DNA of 64,000 bases from JBOCEF01 sp050586345 (GCF_050586345.1 NZ_JBOCEF010000019.1:1-64000); one strand, 5' to 3'. Positions 44,265-53,300 are shown, counted from the first letter of the stretch. The notes: a model not told the origin generated them from the letters alone. A program made the numbers and translations.

Positions 44265-46402
44265 CCGACACCGCACGATTTGAAGCGCTCGCGCGAAAGA
44301 TGTTCGCGGACGGAGACGACGAGGACACGATTTTCGATGCGCTGATGGAAGCTGGCGTGGCGGACGAAATGGACGCCGAGGATATCGTCGAGCGCGCCAA
44401 GGTCGCCCCTCGAGCGCCCGCAAGAAAGCCCGCCCCCAAGCAGGCCCAGGCGCGCCGCAAGCCCGTATCGGACGCCCCGGAAGATAGGGAGAGGTGGCGG
44501 GCGCCTTACCGCTTCACGCCGCTCAACACCGTCGTCGTCGGACCGCAACCGGAGGTCGCCGCACTGCTGGAGAGCGACCAACCGGATGAAGGCCTTCACG
44601 CGACGCCCCTCCCGGAAGGGTTCTGCGGTGCGCTCGACATCTCGGTGATCTTCGACGGCCCGATGCTGATCGGCGTGAAGGACGGGGACGCCCAGGGGCC
44701 GATGAAGATCTCGGACCGCTGCTGCATCCCCGGCGCCACCCTGCGCGGCCTGATCCGGGCGACGGTGGAGACGGCCGCCTTCGGACGCATGAACCAGACA
44801 AACATGCACCGCCGCTTCGCCACCCGCGATTTCGACCACCCGATGCTGCGCAATGACCGCAAGCACGTGAACGCAGGTTGGCTGACGCAATCCCGGGACA
44901 CACCCGGCGCCTATGAGATCGAACCCTGCGACTGGCGCCTGATCCGCATCCGCGACCTCCAGGGTCAGGGACGCGGCGACGGGCGCATGCATCTCGCCTG
45001 GCTGCAAAGCGGCATGCTCAAACGCTATGCCGCCTTCAAGATGACCGACGGAAAACCCGGCGACTGCGTCGACTTCGACGCCGCGCGCTCATTCTCCACC
45101 CTGCCTGATGAGAGAGGCCCGACGCCCGGCGCCGTCCCTGCACGAGATGGAGATTTCAGCGGCGTTCCGGTCTTCACCGACAGCTCGCCGACGACGCGCA
45201 AGGTCACCACGCGCACCCTCGACGACGAGGACCGGCAGAACGCATTCGGCCAGGCCAAGAAGCGCGAGGCCGTGTTCGCCGCCAGGGGCCACGGGCGTCG
45301 CCTGACAGTGCCCGCACAGGTCTGGGACAACTTCGTCGCCAACAACAGCAGGCCCTCGCGCCACGCGCCCAAGCCTGATGGCGCGTGGGCGCTGCTCAAG
45401 CCCACCCTTGACGCCGGCCGCCGGATCCCGGTCTTCTGGATCGGGGACTCCGAGGTGCTGGAGCTCGGCATCGCGCGCGTGTTCAAACGCGCCCACGCCC
45501 ACTCGGTCGAAGACGTCCTGAAGCGCTCCAACCCCAGGCATGTCCCCGGCGACGGCGATCCCGACTTCGTCGAGGCCCTGTTCGGCTATGTCCGCGAACC
45601 CGAGGACGGCGCGGACCGGCAGAGCACCGAACGTCACCGCATGAACCACCTGCGCGGCCGCGTCTCGTTCGGCTTCGCCTGGCTGGACGATCCCGATCCG
45701 CGCATCTCCGCGGCGCAGGACGCGATCCTCTCGGCCCCGCGCCCCTCCTATGCGCCCTTCTACCTTTCCGGCGGAACCGACAAGGACTGGTCCGACCCGA
45801 CGGCGCGCCTTGCCGGGCGCAAGGTCTATCCCGCCCGCAACGCCGACGCGCAGGCGGTGGAGCGGTTCCTCGCCAAGCCCACCGGCGCCCCGCCGGAAAA
45901 CGACAATCCCGACATCCGCTCGAAGCTCCGGTTCCTGCTGCCCCGCAAGGACCGGCCCCTGCGCTTCGACGGCGAGATCCGGGTCCACAACGTGACGGCC
46001 GAGGAGGTGGGCGCGCTGATCTGGGCCCTGACGCTGGGGGGCGATCCGCACCTGCGCCACATGATCGGCCGCGCCAAGGCCGCGGGGGCGGGCCAGGCGC
46101 GGATCGAGCTGCGCCTGCGGCTGCGCCCCAATGCCGGGGGCGAGGCGCCCGACGCGGCCGCGTTCCGCGCGCGGTTCGAGGCGATGATGGAGGCCGCCGC
46201 CCCGGGCTGGCGAGGCTCCGATACGATCCGGGCGCTGCTGTCCGCCGCCGACCCCGCGGCCTGGGAGGGGCGGGAGCCGGAGCTGCGGTACATGCCGCTC
46301 AAGGAGCACCGCAAGCTGCAGAAGATCGTCGGCGCGAACGAGGGCAAGAACGCGGTCACGCAGCCGCCCTGGGCGAAGGACCGCGTGCTCAAGACCAACT
46401 GA
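44261..46402 (+). CDS. Large RAMP protein, TIGR03986-like (Cas7 with insertion)
   Basis: A 713-aa RAMP. An N-terminal helical region and a Lys/Ala-rich linker (residues ~1-80) precede YRFTPLNTVVVGPQ, which matches the start of TIGR03986-type CRISPR proteins. Cas7 marks follow: FDGPMLIGV, DRCCIPGATLRGLIRATVETAAFGR and, far downstream, HRMNHLRGRVSFGFAWLDD. The long middle part is the insertion seen in this family. It is expected at the far end of the type III-D backbone. It ends the effector operon, 23 bp before a strong bidirectional terminator. The N-terminal ~60 residues, predicted helical, are an extra that could bind another subunit. Confidence 0.78.
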   Translation: MTDTARFEALARKMFADGDDEDTIFDALMEAGVADEMDAEDIVERAKVAPRAPARKPAPKQAQARRKPVSDAPEDRERWRAPYRFTPLNTVVVGPQPEVAALLESDQPDEGLHATPLPEGFCGALDISVIFDGPMLIGVKDGDAQGPMKISDRCCIPGATLRGLIRATVETAAFGRMNQTNMHRRFATRDFDHPMLRNDRKHVNAGWLTQSRDTPGAYEIEPCDWRLIRIRDLQGQGRGDGRMHLAWLQSGMLKRYAAFKMTDGKPGDCVDFDAARSFSTLPDERGPTPGAVPARDGDFSGVPVFTDSSPTTRKVTTRTLDDEDRQNAFGQAKKREAVFAARGHGRRLTVPAQVWDNFVANNSRPSRHAPKPDGAWALLKPTLDAGRRIPVFWIGDSEVLELGIARVFKRAHAHSVEDVLKRSNPRHVPGDGDPDFVEALFGYVREPEDGADRQSTERHRMNHLRGRVSFGFAWLDDPDPRISAAQDAILSAPRPSYAPFYLSGGTDKDWSDPTARLAGRKVYPARNADAQAVERFLAKPTGAPPENDNPDIRSKLRFLLPRKDRPLRFDGEIRVHNVTAEEVGALIWALTLGGDPHLRHMIGRAKAAGAGQARIELRLRLRPNAGGEAPDAAAFRARFEAMMEAAAPGWRGSDTIRALLSAADPAAWEGREPELRYMPLKEHRKLQKIVGANEGKNAVTQPPWAKDRVLKTN

Positions 46403-46425
46403 CGCCGCCGCCCGCGCTGGACAGA

Positions 46426-46457
46426 CGAAAGGCCCCGGATCGCTCCGGGGCCTTTCG
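46426..46457. terminator. Bidirectional terminator shared by cas operon and array 2
   Basis: A 14-bp perfect stem, CGAAAGGCCCCGGA (46426-46439) with TCCGGGGCCTTTCG (46444-46457), with a TCGC loop. It lies between the end of the cas operon (plus strand) and the leader-distal end of array 2 (minus strand, 20 bp away), so it can end both. Confidence 0.88.
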
Positions 46458-46477
46458 CATTCTGCAGCTGGGCCGAG

Positions 46478-46800
46478 GTCTCGATCCGCTTCCACGCGGG
46501 TATCTGCTGCCGACAAGAAATAGGGCTGCGTACAAGGCGCAGATGGCAAGTCTCAATCCGCTTCCACGCGGGTATCTGCTGCCGACGTCCTCGGCATGAT
46601 ATATGCCGAAGAAATCTATGTCTCAATCCGCTTCCACGCGGGTATCTGCTGCCGACTTGGCAGGCATCAATGCCGGCTGGGAATCGCAGTCTCAATCCGC
46701 TTCCACGCGGGTATCTGCTGCCGACCCGCTGCTGAACGGGGCCGCTGCCGCCGGATTCGGCGGGTCTCAATCCGCTTCCACGCGGGTATCTGCTGCCGAC
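46478..46800 (-). CRISPR. CRISPR array 2: 5 repeats, 4 spacers
   Basis: 37-nt repeats start at 46478 (one change, GTCTCGATCC), 46550, 46620, 46689 and 46764. On the plus strand the repeat begins GTCTCAATCC, continues GCTTCCACGCGGG and ends TATCTGCTGCCGAC. Spacers are 32-38 nt. The first 23 nt equal those of arrays 1 and 3 and the last 14 differ. The leader is on the right and transcription is on the minus strand, toward the terminator at 46426. Confidence 0.95.
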
Positions 46801-46963
46801 CGCACCTCTGGAAAGCATTGCGCGAAAAGACGATTCGAGCAAGAATCTGCAGACGAAAAATTCTCGCCCTCCACTTCGAAGCTCTCCAGGAAAAGTCGGC
46901 CCATGTTTTTCAGAATACACTCCAAATACCAAGGACATACAGATTTCCTGCGGACGATTTCGC
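46801..46963 (-). promoter_or_regulatory. Leader of array 2
   Basis: Shares with the other leaders CGCACCTCTGGAA at +1, AATCTGCAGACGAAAAAT at +44 (46844) and CCTGCGGACGATTTCGCC at +147 (46947). The region from here to 47009 also has to contain the promoter of RT-cas1, which points the other way. Confidence 0.82.
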
Positions 46964-47009
46964 CCGAAACCCGCACCCGGACCCCCGCCACCCTGCCCCG
47001 CGCCGCGCG

Positions 47010-49040
47010 GTGACGCAACGGCCGCGCACCCGCCCGCCGCGCGGCCTGTTCCGCGACATGGCCGAGCTGCGCGCCCTCGACGACGCCTGGGCCAAGGTCC
47101 GCAGCAATGGCGGCTGCGCCGGCGGCGACGGAGAGACGATCGACGCCTTCCAGCCCCGCGCCGCCCGCACCCTGCCCGCCATGGCCCAGGCCCTGCGCGA
47201 AAACCGCTGGCGCCCGCGCCCCCTGCGCCTGCTGCGCATCCCGAAGAAATCCGGCGGCACGCGCCCGCTCTCCATCCCCTCGATCCGCGACCGCATCCTG
47301 CAGACCGCCTGCGCCGCCGCCCTCACCCCCGTGCTCGACCCCGAGTTCTCCGAGGCCAGCTTCGCCTACCGCCCCGGACGTTCGGTCGACCAGGCGGTGC
47401 AGGCCATCGACCGCTACCGCCGACAGGGCTTCACCCACGTGGTCGAGGCCGACATCCGCCGCTGCTTCGAACGCATTCCCCATGACGCCCTGCTCGCCCG
47501 CCTCGAGGCCGCGCTGGCCGGGCACGAGGGCGGCGGGCGGGTCGCGGCGCTCGTCGCGCTCTGGGTCGAACACTGGGGCCAGGCGCTGGAGAGCCCGGGC
47601 CGCGGCCTCGCGCAGGGCTCGCCCCTCTCGCCGCTGCTGGCGAACCTGCATCTCGACGCGCTCGACGACGCGATGGAGCGGCCGGGGGTGCGCATCGTGC
47701 GCTTCGCCGACGATTTCGTGCTGCTGTGCAAGGGCGAGGCGAAGGCGCATGGCGCGCTGGGGATCGCCGCGGACGCCCTCGACGCCGCGGGGCTGGAGCT
47801 GCGCGACGACCGCACCCGGGTGACCAGCTTCGACGGGGGCTTCCGCTTCCTTGGGCACCTCTTCGTCCGCTCGCTGACCATGCGCCAGGTGAACGACCCC
47901 GATGACGACCCGGTGGAGCTTCTGCGCGCCGTCGCGGCCGAGGACGAGGCGGAGCTGCGCGCCCGCGACGGCGATGCGGCCGAGGTCGCGCGCGAACGGG
48001 CGGGCGGCCTCGACCGCGGCGCCCGCGTGCTGCACCTGGCGGGCGAGGACCGGCGCCTCGTGCTGCGCAACCTCTCGTTCGAGGTGCAGGGACCGGAGGG
48101 CCGCCCCCTCCTCGCCCTCGCCCATCGCCGGGTGGACCGGATCGAGCTCGGCCCCGGCGCCGAGGCGGACACCGAGGCGCTGCGCCACGCGCTGATGACC
48201 GACACCGAGCTGGCCTTCGTGGACGGCGAGGGCGGCACGCTCGGCTGGCTCTCGCCCGCGGGGGCCGAGCGGCGCGGGGCGCTGCAGCTGGCGCAGGCGC
48301 GGCTCTCGCTCTCGGACGACGCGCGGGCGGCGGCGGCGCGGGGGCTCGTGCTGTCGCGCATGGCGGGAATGCGGGCGCGGCTGCGGGCCATGCAGCGCGC
48401 GACGCCCCTGCCCGAGGCGCTCGAGGCCACGCGGGCGCTCGGCCGCCGGATCCGCGCCCTGCCCGAGGACGCCGACCCCGCCAGCCTGCGCGGCCATGAA
48501 GGCGCGGCGGCGAAGCTCTACTGGCCCGCCTATTTCGCGCTGCTCGAGGCGAAGGCCGAGGGGGCGACGACCGCGCCGCGCCGCCGCTCCCGCCCCGGGC
48601 ATGACCCGGCGAACGCCGCGATCAACTGGCTGACCGGGTCATTGTCCCGCGACGTGCGCGCGGCGCTGATGCGGCGCGGGCTGCATCCGGGCTTCGGCGT
48701 GCTGCACGAGGCGCAGGCGGATGGCGAGGCGCTGGTCTGGGACCTGATGGAGCCGTTCCGCGCGCCGCTGACCGAGGGGGTGGCGGCGGCGCTGTTCGCC
48801 AATCGGCGGCTGCGGGCGGAGATGTTCCGCCCCGAGGGCGCGGCGATCCGCCTGACCGCCCCGGGGCGCAAGGCGTTGATCGAGGGGTATGAGCAGGCGG
48901 TCGCCCGCCCCGCCCCCGCGCGGCCGGGCAAACGCCGCCTGTCCTGGCGACGCCTGGTCCAGGCCGAGGCCTCGGCCTTCGCGGCGCACTGCCTGTCCCC
49001 GGACCGCACGCCCTGGACGCCCTGGCGCCCGACGGAGTGA
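47010..49040 (+). CDS. cas1: Reverse transcriptase-Cas1 fusion
   Basis: A ~676-aa adaptation protein. Residues ~15-290 are a group II intron-like reverse transcriptase: RPLSIPSIRDRILQTA, VEADIRRCFERIP (first catalytic Asp, ~148), GLAQGSPLSPLLANLHLD, VRFADDFVLLCK (FADD at ~231-234) and FRFLGHLF. Residues ~350-660 are Cas1, with an EGAAAKLYW Glu near 497, GLHPGFGVLHE His near 558 and LVWDLMEPFR. With Cas2 it integrates spacers, and the RT should allow RNA-derived spacers. No Cas6 domain is fused. The start is taken as GTG at 47010; ATG at 47058 is an alternative. Its TGA lies inside the last repeat of array 3. Confidence 0.9.
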   Translation: MTQRPRTRPPRGLFRDMAELRALDDAWAKVRSNGGCAGGDGETIDAFQPRAARTLPAMAQALRENRWRPRPLRLLRIPKKSGGTRPLSIPSIRDRILQTACAAALTPVLDPEFSEASFAYRPGRSVDQAVQAIDRYRRQGFTHVVEADIRRCFERIPHDALLARLEAALAGHEGGGRVAALVALWVEHWGQALESPGRGLAQGSPLSPLLANLHLDALDDAMERPGVRIVRFADDFVLLCKGEAKAHGALGIAADALDAAGLELRDDRTRVTSFDGGFRFLGHLFVRSLTMRQVNDPDDDPVELLRAVAAEDEAELRARDGDAAEVARERAGGLDRGARVLHLAGEDRRLVLRNLSFEVQGPEGRPLLALAHRRVDRIELGPGAEADTEALRHALMTDTELAFVDGEGGTLGWLSPAGAERRGALQLAQARLSLSDDARAAAARGLVLSRMAGMRARLRAMQRATPLPEALEATRALGRRIRALPEDADPASLRGHEGAAAKLYWPAYFALLEAKAEGATTAPRRRSRPGHDPANAAINWLTGSLSRDVRAALMRRGLHPGFGVLHEAQADGEALVWDLMEPFRAPLTEGVAAALFANRRLRAEMFRPEGAAIRLTAPGRKALIEGYEQAVARPAPARPGKRRLSWRRLVQAEASAFAAHCLSPDRTPWTPWRPTE

Positions 49041-49574
49041 CCGATCCGCTTCCACGCGGGTCTCTTCGCCGGACATGGGCTTCAAATTGAGACGGGGCAC
49101 CCCGATGTCAGGTCTCAATCCGCTTCCACGCGGGTCTCTTCGCCGGACGCTCTATGTGGAGTTCACCGCCGACGTGCCGGTCTCAATCCGCTTCCACGCG
49201 GGTCTCTTCGCCGGACATGCTTCTGCTTTCTTCCACCGGCAAGCACTGTCTCAATCCGCTTCCACGCGGGTCTCTTCGCCGGACGCGGAAGCGGGTCGGC
49301 GCCCTGCGCCGCCTTGTCTCAATCCGCTTCCACGCGGGTCTCTTCGCCGGACGGCCGTCCTCGCCCTGTGGGCGCTGGTGGCCACGGACTACCCGTGGGT
49401 CTCAATCCGCTTCCACGCGGGTCTCTTCGCCGGACGCCGCCATCGCCCTGTCGAAGGCCGCGGGCCTGTCTCAATCCGCTTCCACGCGGGTCTCTTCGCC
49501 GGACCGACCCCACCTTCACTGCCAGCGTTCGGCTGGAGTCTCAATCCGCTTCCACGCGGGTCTCTTCGCCGGAC
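49038..49574 (-). CRISPR. CRISPR array 3: 8 repeats, 7 spacers
   Basis: 37-nt repeats start at 49038 (degenerate 5' part TGACCGATCC, containing the stop of RT-cas1), 49112, 49180, 49248, 49316, 49399, 49468 and 49538. On the plus strand the repeat begins GTCTCAATCC, continues GCTTCCACGCGGG and ends TCTCTTCGCCGGAC. Spacers are 31-37 nt except the fifth, which is 46 nt (49353-49398). Leader on the right, transcription on the minus strand, running antisense into RT-cas1. Confidence 0.95.
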
Positions 49575-49737
49575 CGCATCTCTGCAACCCCTTGAAGGAC
49601 ATGACTTCCCAGACAAAAATCTGCAGACGACGTCCGACGGTCCATCCAAAATCCGCCGAAACGCACCTGGATGGCGGAAAAATTCAAAATAACACCCTCC
49701 TTTCAAACACTTGCAGAAAACCTGCGGACGAATCCGC
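49575..49737 (-). promoter_or_regulatory. Leader of array 3
   Basis: CGCATCTCTGCAA at +1, AATCTGCAGACGA at +44 (49618) and CCTGCGGACGAATCCGCCC at +147 (49721), with an AT-rich stretch between that could hold the crRNA promoter. The region continues to the divergent cas2 start at 49820. Confidence 0.82.
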
Positions 49738-49819
49738 CCGATTTCCGCTTGCGCGACCTCCTCGGAGCCTCCGAAATGAGCGTGCAGATGTCCACAAGTA
49801 AATGCCGCGGAGGACCGAA

Positions 49820-50110
49820 ATGCCCGTGCAGGAGATGCTGACCGTCTTCACCTATGATGTGTCGGACAACCGTCGCCGCCGCCGCATCGCCCGCCTGCTG
49901 GAGGATGAGAGCACCCGCGTGCAGCGCTCGGTCTTCGAGGCCCGCATGTCCCGCCGCCGCGCGTCCCGCCTCGGCCGCCGGATCGAGGACCTGCTCGGCC
50001 CCGGCGACAGCCTGCGGGTCTACGCGGTCGGGGCCGACGGGATGGCGCGCTCCGAGGTCTATGGCGACGCCGCGCCGTTCGAGAGCGCGGAGGGCTTCTG
50101 GGTGGTCTGA
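49820..50110 (+). CDS. cas2: Cas2
   Basis: A 96-aa Cas2 with the ferredoxin-like start LTVFTYDVSDNRRRRRIARLLED, TRVQRSVFEARMS in the middle and DSLRVYAVG in the last strand. It forms the central dimer of the Cas1-Cas2 integrase. The ATG at 49820 has GGAGG 8 nt upstream; an in-frame ATG at 49802 lacks one. It diverges from array 3. A 213-bp gap without a recognised gene separates it from the following defence operon. Confidence 0.88.
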   Translation: MPVQEMLTVFTYDVSDNRRRRRIARLLEDESTRVQRSVFEARMSRRRASRLGRRIEDLLGPGDSLRVYAVGADGMARSEVYGDAAPFESAEGFWVV

Positions 50111-50323
50111 GGGCGGCCGGGCGAAGCGGCGGCGCGCGGCGCCCCCTGGGCGCGCGTTTCCTATTGCCACAGAACAGGGGCGCCTTCTGCCCATAACCGG
50201 GTGGCGAGATGCAGATGCGCCCTTGAAATACCGCGGCGGATTAAGAATATGTTCACCACAAGCCGCTGCGCCGCACCGGCATGCAGGGGCCGGTTCCTCC
50301 TGTCGACCTGCGAGGCCGCGCAC

Positions 50324-53300
50324 ATGTCCCCGACGCTTCGCGTCATCCGCGCCTTTCCCTCGGGCAAACGTACCGCCGAGCTCCTGCGCCTGATGGACCA
50401 GGACTTCGATCCGCTGGCCCGCCGCCAGGTGCTGGCGGAGCTGGACGAGCTGGTCGAGCTCGGGCTGGTGCGCCGGTCGCGCGATGGGCGCTGGCTGCCG
50501 GTGACGGCGCCCCGGCGGCCCGGGGACGCAGGGCCCGGCGGCGGTGAGGGCGCGACGGACCCAGGCGCCGCAGAGCGGCTCTCGGCCGTGCAGGCGGAGA
50601 TCCTTCGCGTCCCGCTCCCCGACGCCGCCGACGACGCGCCGGTCGCCGCGGCCGAGCCCCCCGCCCCGCCCCTGCGCGCGCTGATCGCCTATTATCAGGC
50701 CGCGCTGCGCGACGACCCGCGCGGCTCCACCACCGTGCCGCCCGAGGATCACGGCGCCGCCTGGCAGCTGGTCCACGGCGCCGGGCGCTTCGTCCCGGAT
50801 GCCGGGCGCGGCGTGCAGCTGCGCATCCACACCGAGCGCCTCGGGCCGGAGTTCCGCAAGGCGCTGCTGCGGCGCGAGGGCGGCGAGCGGAGCCTCGCGC
50901 TCGGCTGGCCCATCGCGCTGGGGGAGAGATCCGGCGCGCCCGCGATCTGGCCGGTGGGCCTGCTGCCCGCCACCTGGCGGCGCGCGGGCGAGATGATCGA
51001 GGTGACGGTGGAGACCGACGCGGTCTTCGCCAATCCCGACTGGCTGCGGGACGCGGCGCGCGGGCTGGGCTGGAGCCAGGCGGACCTGCGCGAGCGGCTC
51101 GAGGGGACCGAGGGCGTGGGCCTGCCGTTCGAGGAGTTCCGCGACATCCTGCGCGAGGCCGCCTCGGGCGCCCTGCGCGGGCGGCTGGACCCGGAGCGGC
51201 TGGCGCCGTCGCTGCCGCTCTCGGCGCCGGGGCTGCACGACATGGCCGCGCTGTTCCTGCCGACGGAATCGAGCTTCACCCAAGGGGTGGTGCGCGACCT
51301 CGGGGCCATCGCGGATTGGGATGACGAGACCCTTGCGGGCACGGCGCTGGGCGGGCTGCTGGGCGCCGGGGACGCGCCCGGCGCCGCCCGTCCTGCCCCG
51401 GCGATCAATCTCGGCCCGCTGAACGCCGAGCAGCTGGACGCTCTGCACAGCGCGCTCTCGGCGCCGCTGACGGTGGTCTCCGGCCCGCCCGGCACGGGCA
51501 AGAGCCAGGTGATCGTCGCCATGGCCGCATCCGAGCTCGCCGCCGGGCGCTCGGTGCTGGTCGGGTCCAAGAACCACCAGGCGCTGGACGCGGTGGAGGA
51601 GCGGCTGGGCGGGCTGGCCGAGAACGTGGCCTTCATGGTCCGCACGCTGGACCCGGCGAAGAAGGTGGACGTGTCCCTCTCCGCCGTGCTGCAGGAGTTG
51701 ACCATGGCGCCGGGCCGCGCCGCGCCGCCGCCGGACGCCGCGGTGGGACGCGCGCTGCAGGCCCTGTCGCAGCGGCGCAGAGACGGGCTCGGGGCGCGGC
51801 GGCGCGAGGAAGCGCGGCGCTGCGACATGGCGGACCTGCTGGAGCGGATCGAGGCGCTTCCCGAGGCCGAGGAAGAGCCGCCGGTGCAAGAGCCGCCCCG
51901 CGGTCTGCTCGCCCGCCTCCTCGCCTGGCTGCGCGGCGCCCCGGCGGCGATGCCCGCGCCCGTCGACGCGCGGCAGCGGCTGCAGGACGAACTGGACGCA
52001 CTGCGCGCCCTACCGCCGGAAACCTGGGACGACCCGGTCGAACTGGGCGACGCCATCGCCGAGAAGGCGCGCGAGGCCCTGCCGCGCTTCCTCGCCGCCC
52101 GCGCCGCGATGAAGGAAGAGGACCGCCTCTCCCTCGCCGACGCCTGGGGCGCGCACGAGCTGTCGGGGCGCAGGGGCCATCCGCCCGCGGAGCTCGCCCG
52201 CCAGACGATCGCGCATCGCCCGCTCTGGCTCGCCTCGCTCCTCGGCGCGCCCAAGCGGATCCCGCTGGCGCCGGCGCTGTTCGACCTGGTGATCATCGAC
52301 GAGGCGAGCCAGTGCGACATCGCCTCGGCCCTGCCCCTCTTCGCCCGCGCCCGCCGGGCGGTGATCGTCGGCGACCGCAACCAGCTGAGCTTCATCAGCC
52401 AGCTCGGCCTCGCCCATGACCGCAACCTGATGGAGACGCACGGCCTCGCGCCCGCAACGATGAGCCGATATGCGCAAAGCCGCCAAGCGCTGTTCGACCT
52501 CGCGCGCGCCGCCCCCGGCGCCGCGGCGGCGATGCTGCGCGACCAGTACCGCTCGGCCCCCGGGATCGTCGACTACCTGAACCAGGAGTTCTACCAGGGC
52601 GGCCTGCGCCCCGCGGTGGACATGGGGCGGCTGAAGACGCCGAAGGGGCAGAAGCCCGGCATCGCCTGGACCCATGTCCCCGCGCCCTCGGTCCCCGGCA
52701 AGGACAACCCGGCCGAGGCGCGCGCCGTCGCCGCGCATCTGCACGAACTGCTGGAGGTGCAGGGCTATGACGGCTCGGTCGGGGTGATCTCGCCCTTCCG
52801 CGCCCAGGTCGCGGCGCTGACCGAAGCCGTCGGCAAGCAGGTGAGCCCCGAGGCCGCGGCGCGCGCCGACCTGCGCGTCGCCACCGTCGACAGCTTCCAG
52901 GGGCAGGAGCGGGACCTGGTCCTGTTCTCGCCCTGCATCGGCCCGGCCAGCCCGATGAGCCAGACCAGCTTCCTGTCGCGCGACTGGCGGCGGCTGAACG
53001 TGGCGATCAGCCGGGCGCGGGCGGTGGCGCATGTGTTCGGCGACCAGGCCTTCGCGCGCAGCGGCAAGGTGCGCGCGCTCGCCCGCCTCGCCGCCTTCGC
53101 GACCGAGCCGCCCCGTCCCGCGTCGGCGGGCCTGTTCGACAGCGAGTGGGAGCGGCGCGTGTTCCATGCCCTCAAGGCCAGGGGGCTGGAGCCGCACCCG
53201 CAGCATTTCATCGCCGGGCGCAGGCTGGATTTCGCCCTGTTCGGCGAAGGGGGCGTGAAGCTCGACCTCGAGGTCGACGGGCGCCGCTGGCACATGACCG

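Noticed and set aside
46596..47009. An N-terminal extension of RT-Cas1 through array 2 and its leader.
   Set aside because: The frame is open only because repeats and leader lack stops; the encoded peptide is repeat translation. The RT domain starts after 47010.
50111..50323. A small gene between cas2 and the helicase, or an N-terminal extension of the helicase from 50201 or 50249.
   Set aside because: The encoded peptide is short, Cys-rich and not helicase-like, and no ribosome site supports it.
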